From a virus, in IMG/VR virus record IMGVR_UViG_3300032156_000026, positions 1 to 44,443 of that record: a stretch of 44,443 bases of DNA; one strand, given 5' to 3'. Of this stretch, positions 10,149 to 17,035 are shown piece after piece. Under the pieces are notes generated by a model, which was not told where the DNA came from, did no database searches, and saw nothing but the letters and a program-made list of their open reading frames with translations. Numbering within the stretch: position 1 is the stretch's first letter; each line of letters begins with the position of its first letter. Both the position numbers and the translations under genes were made by a program.

Positions 10149-10569
10149 AGGCGGGCAAGATACGAAAGAAGTCTTCTCCTATCTTAGTCTCCTGTGAAAG
10201 TGCCATGAACAACGCCAGCTGGTCTTCACCGGGCATATCATCGTACACAAAGGGACCCGTAACAATAACAGTCGGGAGAATGAGGGGCGCCCACTCTTCG
10301 AAGACTTCTGCCATCTTTTCAGTAGCATGTTGATTGTTACTCATGATCATTTGCTTGATCAGTTCAGGATCTTCGTTACCTTCGTAGGTGCCATCTTCTT
10401 GCAGTTTTGGAATCCGTTGCATGCCTTCAACACTGGCCATCTTGGATAAGAGCATCATACTCTTAGCTCCAATCCGTCCACCAGGTCTTTTGACTACATA
10501 GACTCCATTTGCCGTTTCAACTTTAATGGTGGCCAGAGGTGGCCTTGTAATTACAGGTTCGTCAGTCAT
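10147..10569 (-). CDS. Tail assembly chaperone, short form (G-like)
   Basis: The product has 140 residues and is the zero-frame part of a tail assembly chaperone. It lies between the tail tube and tape measure genes, the conserved place for lambda G/GT-type chaperones, which bind the tape measure and load tube subunits. The start is taken as ATG 10569 (MTDEPVITRP), with AAGGG and GATGAT upstream; another ATG at 10578 sits too close to that SD. The C-terminal half is helical and acidic ('LALFMALSQETKIGEDFFRILPA'). It ends in TAG at 10149-10147, and the next 59 codons are open in the +1 frame. No sequence family is claimed; the call rests on position, size and the frameshift layout. Confidence 0.8.
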   Translation of the reverse strand: MTDEPVITRPPLATIKVETANGVYVVKRPGGRIGAKSMMLLSKMASVEGMQRIPKLQEDGTYEGNEDPELIKQMIMSNNQHATEKMAEVFEEWAPLILPTVIVTGPFVYDDMPGEDQLALFMALSQETKIGEDFFRILPA

Positions 10570-10591
10570 CTTAATCATCCCTTAAAAAGGA

Positions 10592-11563
10592 TTAGGTAGC
10601 AATACCAAAAGCAAAGCTTCCGGCATCACCAGTGGCCTTCCATGAGATTTTCTTCTCAATCACATTCTGGCCAGTCATTGTAGTATCAGTACCACCGAAA
10701 TTGATTGCACCGAACTTAATGAATGCTTTATTCACTTCAGCCTGGTCCGTGAACATCATCAAGAAGCTAGGCTTGGCAATCGGATTAGTCGTATTAAGAG
10801 TAGTTGCGGTAGCTGCTCCATACAACGCTGCCTTGAACTGAGCATACTCTTTCTCTGTGAACGTAATGTCCCCTGAGATATCAGTAAGCCCATTGATACC
10901 AAGTTCCTGAACTGTGAAGTCACCAATAACGTACCGGTCTTCATCAACCTTACGGTCAATGTTAATGCTCATACTCTTGACATTGAAGACTGATGATCCA
11001 CCATCAAATGAAATCAATGCATTGTAGAACACTGCTGGATCCTCTACGCTATATTCGGAAGCGGTAGGTGCAGTATATGTACCGGTGCTGTATATCTTGG
11101 CAAACCAGTCGAATTTTGCGGTAACGAACTCTTTCGAGTTAACCGTAAGATTCATAGTCTTAACGCCAACACCCTGATAGTCCAGCTCCATCTCGTAGGA
11201 ACCGCCAGACTGAGTCTGTTCTCCAACTTTCAGTTGCATAGACTTGGGCATTGATAGTGTGTACTTAGTACCACTGGTGATCGGATCTAATACACCGAGT
11301 GCGGTACTATCACCAAAGCAACTCTCAATGAGCTGCTTCATTTGTTTCGGTCTCAGGTTACCTTCAATGCTACCTGATACCTTGAGAGCACCACCGTATG
11401 CTGCTACAGGAATGTAACTCTCAATGTTCTCCTCCAAGAGCAGGCCCCTATCAACTGGATAGGAGATACTCTTCACACGGAGTGGCGCAAACTGATTTGC
11501 AGCCATTACTGTCTCTCCGTAAACGGTTTCGGCTACAATTGAAGCCTTTAGATATCTACCCAT
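10592..11563 (-). CDS. Major tail tube protein
   Basis: The product has 323 residues and would polymerise into the tail tube. It starts at ATG 11563 with AAGGAGG upstream. The sequence is almost all beta with many Thr, Ser and Gly. 'GGALKVSGSIEGNLRPKQM' (near residues 77-95) and later 'QELGINGLTDISGDITFTE' are typical of the siphovirus tail tube family often called Phage_tube_2, which has a duplicated immunoglobulin-like or tube fold. Position before the frameshifted chaperone supports this. Codon usage is richer in C-ending codons than the small early genes, in keeping with an abundant structural protein. Confidence 0.85.
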   Translation of the reverse strand: MGRYLKASIVAETVYGETVMAANQFAPLRVKSISYPVDRGLLLEENIESYIPVAAYGGALKVSGSIEGNLRPKQMKQLIESCFGDSTALGVLDPITSGTKYTLSMPKSMQLKVGEQTQSGGSYEMELDYQGVGVKTMNLTVNSKEFVTAKFDWFAKIYSTGTYTAPTASEYSVEDPAVFYNALISFDGGSSVFNVKSMSINIDRKVDEDRYVIGDFTVQELGINGLTDISGDITFTEKEYAQFKAALYGAATATTLNTTNPIAKPSFLMMFTDQAEVNKAFIKFGAINFGGTDTTMTGQNVIEKKISWKATGDAGSFAFGIAT

Positions 11564-11574
11564 GGTATTCCTCC

Positions 11575-11982
11575 TTATAAGTCAATTGTTACCCACTGGA
11601 CCCAGTATACTGGTAGCATGATATAGTAGAGTGTTCCAGTTGCTCGGAACATAATCTCATTATTACCACGATACTGTACACCGTCTCCTCGAGTAATCTT
11701 CGGCTCTCCAATCTCAAACCGATCTTGCATTGCATACTCTGTACCAACACGTCCCATTAGAGTAATGACCGTTGTAGAGATAGTATCAGGTTGTGCTTCT
11801 ACCCAATCAATCATGATCTTGTGTTTTACCTCATATGATGTCATTCCGACATCTTCAGGTTTTACAGTCATATCATAAGTAAGGTAGAGTTTACCTGGTG
11901 GCTTTTTCTCTTCGGGTTCAAGAGATGCATCATACCCCCACTCAATTAGATGTTTGTGTAGATCGTTAACAGAGATTGCCAT
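11575..11982 (-). CDS. Head-tail joining or tail terminator protein
   Basis: The product has 135 residues and starts at ATG 11982, with GTGAT five bases upstream. It is mixed alpha/beta with no enzymatic motif; 'VKHKIMIDWVEAQPDTISTTVITLMGRVG' could be the beta-alpha core. In the order capsid, connector, [this gene], tail tube, the slot corresponds to a tail terminator or stopper, small proteins that cap the tube and join it to the head. The assignment comes from gene order only. Confidence 0.6.
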   Translation of the reverse strand: MAISVNDLHKHLIEWGYDASLEPEEKKPPGKLYLTYDMTVKPEDVGMTSYEVKHKIMIDWVEAQPDTISTTVITLMGRVGTEYAMQDRFEIGEPKITRGDGVQYRGNNEIMFRATGTLYYIMLPVYWVQWVTIDL

Positions 11983-11988
11983 ATAGTA

Positions 11989-12405
11989 TCACAGTCTCCA
12001 ATCATACATAACACCAGGTGAAAGTGCAAATGCGAGTCCTCTTATTCTCTCATAACGAGCTGCATCTACGTTTAGATTCTCATCTAAACTAACTGAACTA
12101 ATTAGTTCGAGTTGTACCTGTGCAATACGTCTAAGATTATTATCTCTCAACAGTGCTGATTCATCAATCGTACCTTGCTGGCGTGCGTTTAGTAATGTGT
12201 ACGTCGCATGTGCATAATATGCAGCCAGACAGATAAGTGGTATCTCAAGGTCAATATCAGTGACTGTCGATCGCTTTACTGCCTGAACAAAATTGTTAGC
12301 TTTCTGGAGTTCTCTATACATTGCTAGATCATCCATATTAGCTACAGAAATGTCAGACACAGAGGCTCTCACCCTAAAAAGTAGGGTGGATAGATTGACA
12401 GCCAT
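11989..12405 (-). CDS. Head-tail connector (adaptor) protein
   Basis: The product has 138 residues. The start is taken as ATG 12405 (MAVNLSTLLFRVRASV), with GAGG seven bases upstream; a TTG at 12411 is a weaker alternative. The protein is mainly helical ('LEIPLICLAAYYAHATYTLLNARQQ'), with a charged loop and a C-terminal 'ALSPGVMYDWRL'. Size, helical content and position straight after the major capsid gene fit the gp6-like adaptor that binds the portal ring and opens the tail-attachment site. Family membership is inferred, not demonstrated. Confidence 0.65.
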   Translation of the reverse strand: MAVNLSTLLFRVRASVSDISVANMDDLAMYRELQKANNFVQAVKRSTVTDIDLEIPLICLAAYYAHATYTLLNARQQGTIDESALLRDNNLRRIAQVQLELISSVSLDENLNVDAARYERIRGLAFALSPGVMYDWRL

Positions 12406-12414
12406 GATCAACCC

Positions 12415-13281
12415 TCAGCACACGTTCGAGATCCAGCCGAGCCGGGAGGTCTTGGTGCCGTTAACGGCTTCTGGGATGACCACGGTCTTGTAGTACCTAG
12501 TGATGATGAACTCATCACCGACACCTTCCTCACGGCGTGATTCTGCTGTTGGAATGTCACTACCGTTATAGGTCAGGTGGTGTGCAGTCTGTTCGCCTGG
12601 AAGGACCACAAGGGCTCCATTACTCAGACGACGTGTGGGCATAATAGTAACACCCTGTTCACGCTCCATCCAGGTCTTCACGGTCATATAGAGGAGACCG
12701 GTATCCTTCGGCATCTTGAGGAAGCTCCACACCTTCGCTGGACAATAGATCTGGATATTTCCAAGATCGGTATCCATGATGTTGGTGTTGTCGAAGATCT
12801 TACCAAGAATGCCTGCAACATCTGTTGCTGGGCTTGCTGCAGTTGCATCCCATTTTGCTCCTGCGGCTACTGTCTGTCCAGTTGCTGCGAGAAGTGCTGC
12901 GAAGATCTCAGCATCGATATCCTGGGCCATACCATTCGCAACTGCATTTACAGTCATGCTGGTCTGGTAGCTGCCCATCATACGAGCCTTAGCTTCATCA
13001 GTGGTCATCACGGTGGTCTGGTATTTCTTGAGTGATACAGGCATCTGCCAGAACTCCATGTGTTTCCGAGCTGAACGTACCCCTTCTTCCACCTGGCTGC
13101 TGCCAATGGTAGTGATCTTCGGGATATCATACTTCATCTCAAGAATCGGGACCGGTTTGATTACAACTGCAGCCTTAGCTGGGAGAAGAAGATCGGCCTG
13201 ACGATAGACAAGCTCACGGATGATATCTTTCTTCTCCATTGGGATATCTGAATATCCAGTTGCAAAGTACTTGGATTGCAT
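12415..13281 (-). CDS. Major capsid protein, HK97 fold
   Basis: This 288-residue protein would form the icosahedral shell. It starts at ATG 13281 directly after the TAA of the cement-protein gene, with GGTGG upstream. The N-terminal helix-rich part ('EKKDIIRELVYRQADLLLPA') is followed by 'EEGVRSARKHMEFWQMPVSLKKYQTTV', an E-loop/P-domain-like segment. Next come 'GMAQDIDAEIFAALLAATG' (spine-like helix) and a C-terminal A-domain ending 'DEFIITRYYKTVVIPEAVNG'. Gene order protease, cement protein, this protein, connector is the standard head module. The codons are the least AT-biased of the late genes, fitting the most abundant virion protein. Confidence 0.85.
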   Translation of the reverse strand: MQSKYFATGYSDIPMEKKDIIRELVYRQADLLLPAKAAVVIKPVPILEMKYDIPKITTIGSSQVEEGVRSARKHMEFWQMPVSLKKYQTTVMTTDEAKARMMGSYQTSMTVNAVANGMAQDIDAEIFAALLAATGQTVAAGAKWDATAASPATDVAGILGKIFDNTNIMDTDLGNIQIYCPAKVWSFLKMPKDTGLLYMTVKTWMEREQGVTIMPTRRLSNGALVVLPGEQTAHHLTYNGSDIPTAESRREEGVGDEFIITRYYKTVVIPEAVNGTKTSRLGWISNVC

Positions 13282-13791
13282 TTAAACCACCACTCCTGTT
13301 GGCAGATACATTGGATTGACAATCCGTACCCTGATAGTACCCACACCTGCATTTGCCACTTTAGCTTCAAGAGCTTTGGCGAAGATAACACACGCACCAG
13401 AGCTGGTGAATGAGTTTCTGGGCTGAACCTTTCCAGGTGTTGCTGTTGCCGGCATAATACTGTCGCCGATAGCTACAGTAGCTGCAGTTGCATCAAGCTG
13501 GAGGTATGCTTCCTGACCAGGAATGAGTGCTTGGATACCAAGGTATGCACCTGCGACTGCTGCTCCTTCAACAAGCTGAACCATCTCCTGCAGATAGGCA
13601 GGAACTGAGCTCTTCATGTTGTACCCAATTGGGCAATCAACAATAGCAGTGGTCTTATTCATACTTCCGGCTACAGTGGATACCTTCCAGATATAGCCTG
13701 CTTGGGTAACTGCTTCAACAAGGATATACCCAATACCCTGTGCTGGGTTACTTAAACCCGCTTCGTTTACTGTTCCTTCTGGTGCTGACAT
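13282..13791 (-). CDS. Capsid cement/decoration protein (DUF2190-like)
   Basis: The product has 169 residues and starts at ATG 13791 behind GGAGGCC. It is small, Gly/Ala-rich and beta-rich: 'QALIPGQEAYLQLDATAATVAIGDSIMPA', then 'SGACVIFAKALEAKVANAGVGTIRVRIVNP'. The ending 'ALEA...G.IRVRI' and the location between protease and capsid protein are features of DUF2190-type decoration proteins, which bind the outside of the shell and stabilise it after expansion. The call combines pattern memory and position. Confidence 0.65.
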   Translation of the reverse strand: MSAPEGTVNEAGLSNPAQGIGYILVEAVTQAGYIWKVSTVAGSMNKTTAIVDCPIGYNMKSSVPAYLQEMVQLVEGAAVAGAYLGIQALIPGQEAYLQLDATAATVAIGDSIMPATATPGKVQPRNSFTSSGACVIFAKALEAKVANAGVGTIRVRIVNPMYLPTGVVV

Positions 13792-13793
13792 TC

Positions 13794-14777
13794 TTAGGCC
13801 TCCTTAGGCGCTGCATGAAGATCAGACCACAGCTGTGTGCATCCAAGATCAGCGAGATCCTTCTCAAACTGTTTGGCTGCATTTAAGGCGGGAGGCTGTC
13901 CTTGCAGACCCACCGATGGTGAACTAGCTGGCTTCTGAGCGATCATATTCTCTTTGATCTTGCTGAGCATGGCGATCTTCTGCTGTACTGGAAGACCCTC
14001 CACTACTGCCTCAGGAGAGGCAAATCCAATCGTCTTGACTTCAGCAACAAGCTGGTCAACCTTGTACCCAAGGTGAGTCTCGAATTCCTTTGTTAGGTCT
14101 TCGAACTTCTTGTTCATATCTTTTTCTTTTGCACATGCCAGTGCGAGGGCAGCCTCGGAGGCATCGAACTTCTTCTGAAGTCCAGCGGTCTCAAACTGCT
14201 TGCTGAAATGCAGTTCCAGGTCCTGAAGAGCTGATGCAACCTTATCAACGGGTACACCATTCTCGAGGAGTGTCTTTTCAATACGATTTCCTGTCAATCT
14301 TATCCCTCCTACGGGGTTTGAAGCCGGAGCTTCAAATGCCATTGCGGCTACTTTCATTTCAGTGCCGACTATTGCCGGGTTCGGTACAACAGCAATACCA
14401 GTCAGCGTGCCATCAATGATATTGCCCGCGTCATCCCGGATCGGATCAATCTCTGCTGAAGTATCATCATACCCAGATGCGTACATCATTTTGAATGTAG
14501 GGTCCATCATAAGAGCTTTATAGTGAATCTTATCACCATCATGCTCAAGACCCAACTTAACTGCATGACCGAGTACTGTTCGTGGTTTCCCAGTTCCAGC
14601 ATCTTTATGCGTTAGATACATAGGTACAGGATCTTGTACCTTACTGAAGATCTTTTTAAGGACCTCCGAAGAAAATTCAACGACCTCACCATCGGATGCT
14701 TTAAAAGCACCCACACGGAGGCTCATCCCCTCAGCAGACATAACTCCAAGGGAATGCCACTCCACAGAATCAACCAT
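13794..14777 (-). CDS. Prohead protease fused to scaffold
   Basis: The product has 327 residues and starts at ATG 14777, with GGAGGT five bases upstream. Residues 1-140 look like a prohead maturation serine protease. His57 is in 'PMYLTHKD', Ser107 in 'GYDDTSAEIDPI', and 'GTLTGIAVVPNPAIVG' matches the C-terminal strand of these enzymes. Residues 160-327 are charged and helical ('QDLELHFSKQFETAGLQKKF') with a Gln/Pro-rich tail, typical of a scaffolding domain that is cleaved away. So protease and scaffold are one polypeptide, as in several Mu-like and archaeal head modules. First gene of the second late operon. Confidence 0.8.
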   Translation of the reverse strand: MVDSVEWHSLGVMSAEGMSLRVGAFKASDGEVVEFSSEVLKKIFSKVQDPVPMYLTHKDAGTGKPRTVLGHAVKLGLEHDGDKIHYKALMMDPTFKMMYASGYDDTSAEIDPIRDDAGNIIDGTLTGIAVVPNPAIVGTEMKVAAMAFEAPASNPVGGIRLTGNRIEKTLLENGVPVDKVASALQDLELHFSKQFETAGLQKKFDASEAALALACAKEKDMNKKFEDLTKEFETHLGYKVDQLVAEVKTIGFASPEAVVEGLPVQQKIAMLSKIKENMIAQKPASSPSVGLQGQPPALNAAKQFEKDLADLGCTQLWSDLHAAPKEA

Positions 14778-14803
14778 CAAGGACCTCCATAACTATATAT
14801 GTA

Positions 14804-14820
14804 CTACCCTATATATAAAT
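14804..14820 (-). promoter_or_regulatory. Late promoter of capsid-tail operon
   Basis: Read on the minus strand the site is ATTTATATATAGGGTAG. It contains a TATA box (TTTATATA) about 25 bp before a plausible start of transcription near 14790. That leaves a leader of about a dozen bases carrying GGAGGT before ATG 14777. The identical 17 bases recur at 20656-20672 ahead of the terminase operon. The GGGTAG downstream of the TATA box is part of the conserved unit. Confidence 0.7.
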
Positions 14821-14843
14821 GTACTGGGACAGAGCATGCTATG

Positions 14844-14865
14844 TTGAACATTAAATGATGTTCAA
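14844..14865. repeat. Inverted repeat, 8-bp arms
   Basis: TTGAACAT and ATGTTCAA flank a 6-nt loop. The repeat lies upstream of the capsid-operon TATA box and downstream of the fibre gene ending at 14937. It could be a regulator-binding site or a terminator hairpin for the first late operon; no T-tract follows on the minus strand. Confidence 0.5.
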
Positions 14866-14889
14866 TCCATCCTGATATGGGGTAGTTAT

Positions 14890-14907
14890 TGCACTAAGAT
14901 TAGTGCA
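14890..14907. repeat. Inverted repeat, 8-bp arms
   Basis: TGCACTAA and TTAGTGCA are separated by GA only. It sits 30 bp after the last gene of the first late operon in the 159-bp spacer 14778-14936. The 2-nt loop suits a protein-bound palindrome better than an RNA hairpin, although a transcript end here is also possible. Confidence 0.5.
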
Positions 14908-14936
14908 CAATTAAGAATTAGGTGGGTTGTCCAGCA

Positions 14937-15131
14937 TTAAACTGCAGCAACCATAATATCTAATTCAGTCTTTTCTGCACCTGTTAGATCTCTAGTCAGA
15001 TAGATCTTTAAGTGCATGTCTTCTGCATCCCATCGTAGGTGGTCATACGCTAATTGGAAACTAGATGATCTAATTGCACCTTCAAGTATATCCATATCTG
15101 GAGGTGTATTACTTGTGTAGTAATAGATCAT
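14937..15131 (-). CDS. Small virion-associated hypothetical protein
   Basis: The product has 64 residues and is the last gene of the first late operon. It starts at ATG 15131, overlapping the TGA of the collagen-like gene, with AGGTGA upstream. The sequence 'MIYYYTSNTPPDMDILEGAI' is followed by a charged helix and ends 'TGAEKTELDIMVAAV'. No family is recognised. Translational coupling to the fibre gene suggests a structural or chaperone partner of that fibre. Confidence 0.65.
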   Translation of the reverse strand: MIYYYTSNTPPDMDILEGAIRSSSFQLAYDHLRWDAEDMHLKIYLTRDLTGAEKTELDIMVAAV

Positions 15132-15727
15132 ACGTTCACCTTTCTGAGTAGTAAGACAGCATTCTTAATATATGCTGTGTTAGCTTGTCGAGCAAACTGT
15201 ATGTAGAATGATACTGATTCCGCAGGTAGTGTAATCTTCTTAAATCCACTACTAGATATCCATCCATTGTTTACATATGTTGCATCAAACTTCGCACACG
15301 TACCAATCGATACTGTAGCAGCTCCTTGAAGAATACGGAAGTAGTTACTATTAGCTGTACTTGTATTAGTATACTCAGCAAACCACTGTAGTATATAATC
15401 ACCAGCTTCAGGAGTGCATGTTAATGTTAGCTTGGTATCAAATGATGGATATGTTGTTGTGGATGAAGTTTCACTTAGCGATTCAGCATAATAGTTTGGA
15501 GCTGCTGAAATACCAGTAGCTCCAGGTGTGCCTGCTGCTCCAGTATTACCTGTAGCTCCGGTAGCACCTGCAGGACCTGTAGGACCTACTGCTCCAATTA
15601 ACGTTGTCACCACACCGCTCTCGTTGATTTGCTTCAATTTCAAGTCGGCAGTATCAAAAAATAATTCGATCTGCCCAGATGAGGGCGGTGACGGTGTACC
15701 TTGTTTAGTCATGTTTAATCTACTCAT
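15128..15727 (-). CDS. Collagen-like fibre protein with C-terminal globular domain
   Basis: The product has 199 residues. The start ATG 15727 overlaps the previous TAA (TAATG), with GGTGAT upstream. Residues 1-44 form a short attachment region. Residues 45-71 are nine uninterrupted Gly-X-Y triplets (GPT, GPA, GAT and similar, Thr-rich at Y). Residues 75-199 are a beta-rich domain ('GDYILQWFAEYTNTSTANSN' onwards) resembling C1q/TNF-like or bacteriophage fibre heads. Such proteins form trimeric fibres. Its place between portal and protease genes suggests a head fibre, not a tail fibre. Confidence 0.75.
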   Translation of the reverse strand: MSRLNMTKQGTPSPPSSGQIELFFDTADLKLKQINESGVVTTLIGAVGPTGPAGATGATGNTGAAGTPGATGISAAPNYYAESLSETSSTTTYPSFDTKLTLTCTPEAGDYILQWFAEYTNTSTANSNYFRILQGAATVSIGTCAKFDATYVNNGWISSSGFKKITLPAESVSFYIQFARQANTAYIKNAVLLLRKVNV

Positions 15728-15918
15728 TAGATCACCTGTAGTACTCCACCAAGATCAATCTTTAACACTTTTGTAGGTGTAATCCGAAAACATCCTGATG
15801 AGATGATACTGTTATCTGTAGGGATAGTATATGATCCCTCAAGTGGCATAAAGGTCATATCTGCATGATCTGCTTCTTCAGCTTCATGCACAAATGCTTG
15901 TTCAGATATCACCGTCAC
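15727..15918 (-). CDS. Small hypothetical protein of the fibre cluster
   Basis: The product has 63 residues. The start is GTG 15918 (MTVISEQAFVHEAEEADHAD), with GGTGAT four bases upstream; no ATG is available. The acidic N-terminus leads into short beta strands ('KVLKIDLGGVLQVI'). It overlaps the next fibre gene by TAATG. Function is unknown; the setting suggests a structural role with the two collagen-like proteins. Confidence 0.6.
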   Translation of the reverse strand: MTVISEQAFVHEAEEADHADMTFMPLEGSYTIPTDNSIISSGCFRITPTKVLKIDLGGVLQVI

Positions 15919-15928
15919 CTAGATCACC

Positions 15929-16351
15929 TTAGACTGGAACGTCGTCGTAATCGACTTCAAGTTTGCCAGTTGCATTCCGCTGGATATGAATAATCTTATA
16001 CTCTCCAGCTCCAGGTGCAGTCTGAACATAGCCACGATCTATATCAGCCATTGCATCAAGATTATCGGCCGCGCCACCAGCTACAATCTGACTTCCTGCG
16101 ATATTTGGAGTCGCTGCAAGACAATTTGCTACCAACTTATCAGCATCTGACTCAGCTTGAAGCTTAGTCTTGATAGCTGCGGCAGCAAGTTCAGTTGCTG
16201 AAATCTCACCAGCTGCGATTGGTCGTGCTACTGCAGAAACAATACCAGCATTGCTAATAGTAGCCGCACCGGCTGTTACCGCATTAATTTCAGCAATAAT
16301 ATCAACCCCATCCATTGTGTGGGGATCAATAATGAATTGTGCTAATGTCAT
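15929..16351 (-). CDS. Ala-rich structural protein of the fibre cluster
   Basis: The product has 140 residues and starts at ATG 16351 behind AGGAGG. Residues 15-95 are very Ala-rich and helical ('ELAAAAIKTKLQAESDADKL'). Residues 118-137 end in a beta hairpin, 'YKIIHIQRNATGKLEVDYDD'. The same hairpin pattern closes the neighbouring 222-residue collagen-like protein ('FQVINIWVNERGKLVIQYED'), so the two probably share a terminal binding module. It may be a head fibre or decoration component. Confidence 0.65.
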   Translation of the reverse strand: MTLAQFIIDPHTMDGVDIIAEINAVTAGAATISNAGIVSAVARPIAAGEISATELAAAAIKTKLQAESDADKLVANCLAATPNIAGSQIVAGGAADNLDAMADIDRGYVQTAPGAGEYKIIHIQRNATGKLEVDYDDVPV

Positions 16352-16362
16352 TTGGATTCCTC

Positions 16363-17031
16363 CTATGTCTTATCCTCATACTGTATCACAAGTTTACCTC
16401 GCTCGTTGACCCAAATGTTTATGACCTGAAAACACGTTGAGTATGGAGGCCTACTAAAGACTAAAGTAGGATCGGCTGGACCAGGTGGACCCGGTGGACC
16501 AGCAGGACCAGTAGCTCCACCACTCATTTTGAATGGTAGGAAGAACTCAGCTGCGTCTTTACCTGGCTTTCCTCGCTGTCCTTTATCTCCGGTATCTCCT
16601 TTGTCGCCTTTTGGACCTATGATACCCTGATCTCCTTTCGGTCCTGGAGGACCTTGTTCCCCAGGGGCGCCCTTGGGTCCGGTCTGGCCATCCAGTCCAT
16701 CATTCCCCGTATCACCTTTTGGACCTATTAAACCCTGTTTACCAGTCTTTCCTGCATCTCCAGGTGCTCCAGGCACCCCTCGAGGACCTTGAGAACCGGG
16801 TATCCCGATAGGACCCTGTTCTCCGATACTCCCAACCATACCTGTAGGTCCTGGCGGGCCATCTGCTCCATCTTTACCATTGGTTCCATCATTTCCACGT
16901 TCACCATCCTTACCAGGAGGACCTCGTCCTTCTCGAATATCTTGTAAGATTGGAATAAGTTCTGCTTTTAACTCCTCAGCAGTCTTATTTCCAGCATTTC
17001 GCATAGCTGCAATTAATCGTTCCTTAGTCAT
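16363..17031 (-). CDS. Long collagen-like fibre protein
   Basis: The product has 222 residues. The start is ATG 17031 (MTKERLIAAMRNAGNKTAEE), with GAGGTGA upstream. Residues 1-34 form an amphipathic helix suited to trimerisation or attachment. Residues 37-159 are 41 uninterrupted Gly-X-Y triplets with many charged triplets (GKD, GDK, GER). A short linker (AAEFFLPFKMSG) and five more Pro-rich triplets follow. The C-terminus (about 195-222) is a hairpin shared with the next gene. A collagen triple helix of this length would be roughly 35 nm. Its place directly after the portal is unusual for a tail fibre and argues for head fibres. Confidence 0.85.
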   Translation of the reverse strand: MTKERLIAAMRNAGNKTAEELKAELIPILQDIREGRGPPGKDGERGNDGTNGKDGADGPPGPTGMVGSIGEQGPIGIPGSQGPRGVPGAPGDAGKTGKQGLIGPKGDTGNDGLDGQTGPKGAPGEQGPPGPKGDQGIIGPKGDKGDTGDKGQRGKPGKDAAEFFLPFKMSGGATGPAGPPGPPGPADPTLVFSRPPYSTCFQVINIWVNERGKLVIQYEDKT

Positions 17032-17035
17032 GCAG

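Noticed and set aside
12577-13035. Plus-strand 152-codon Cys/His-rich ORF opposite the capsid gene
   Set aside because: Antisense of the major capsid gene; its Cys/His content mirrors Ala/Thr/Met codons on the other strand. No ribosome site.
16363-17031. Tail fibre
   Set aside because: Collagen repeats are common in tail fibres, but the gene lies between portal and protease, so a head location is preferred.
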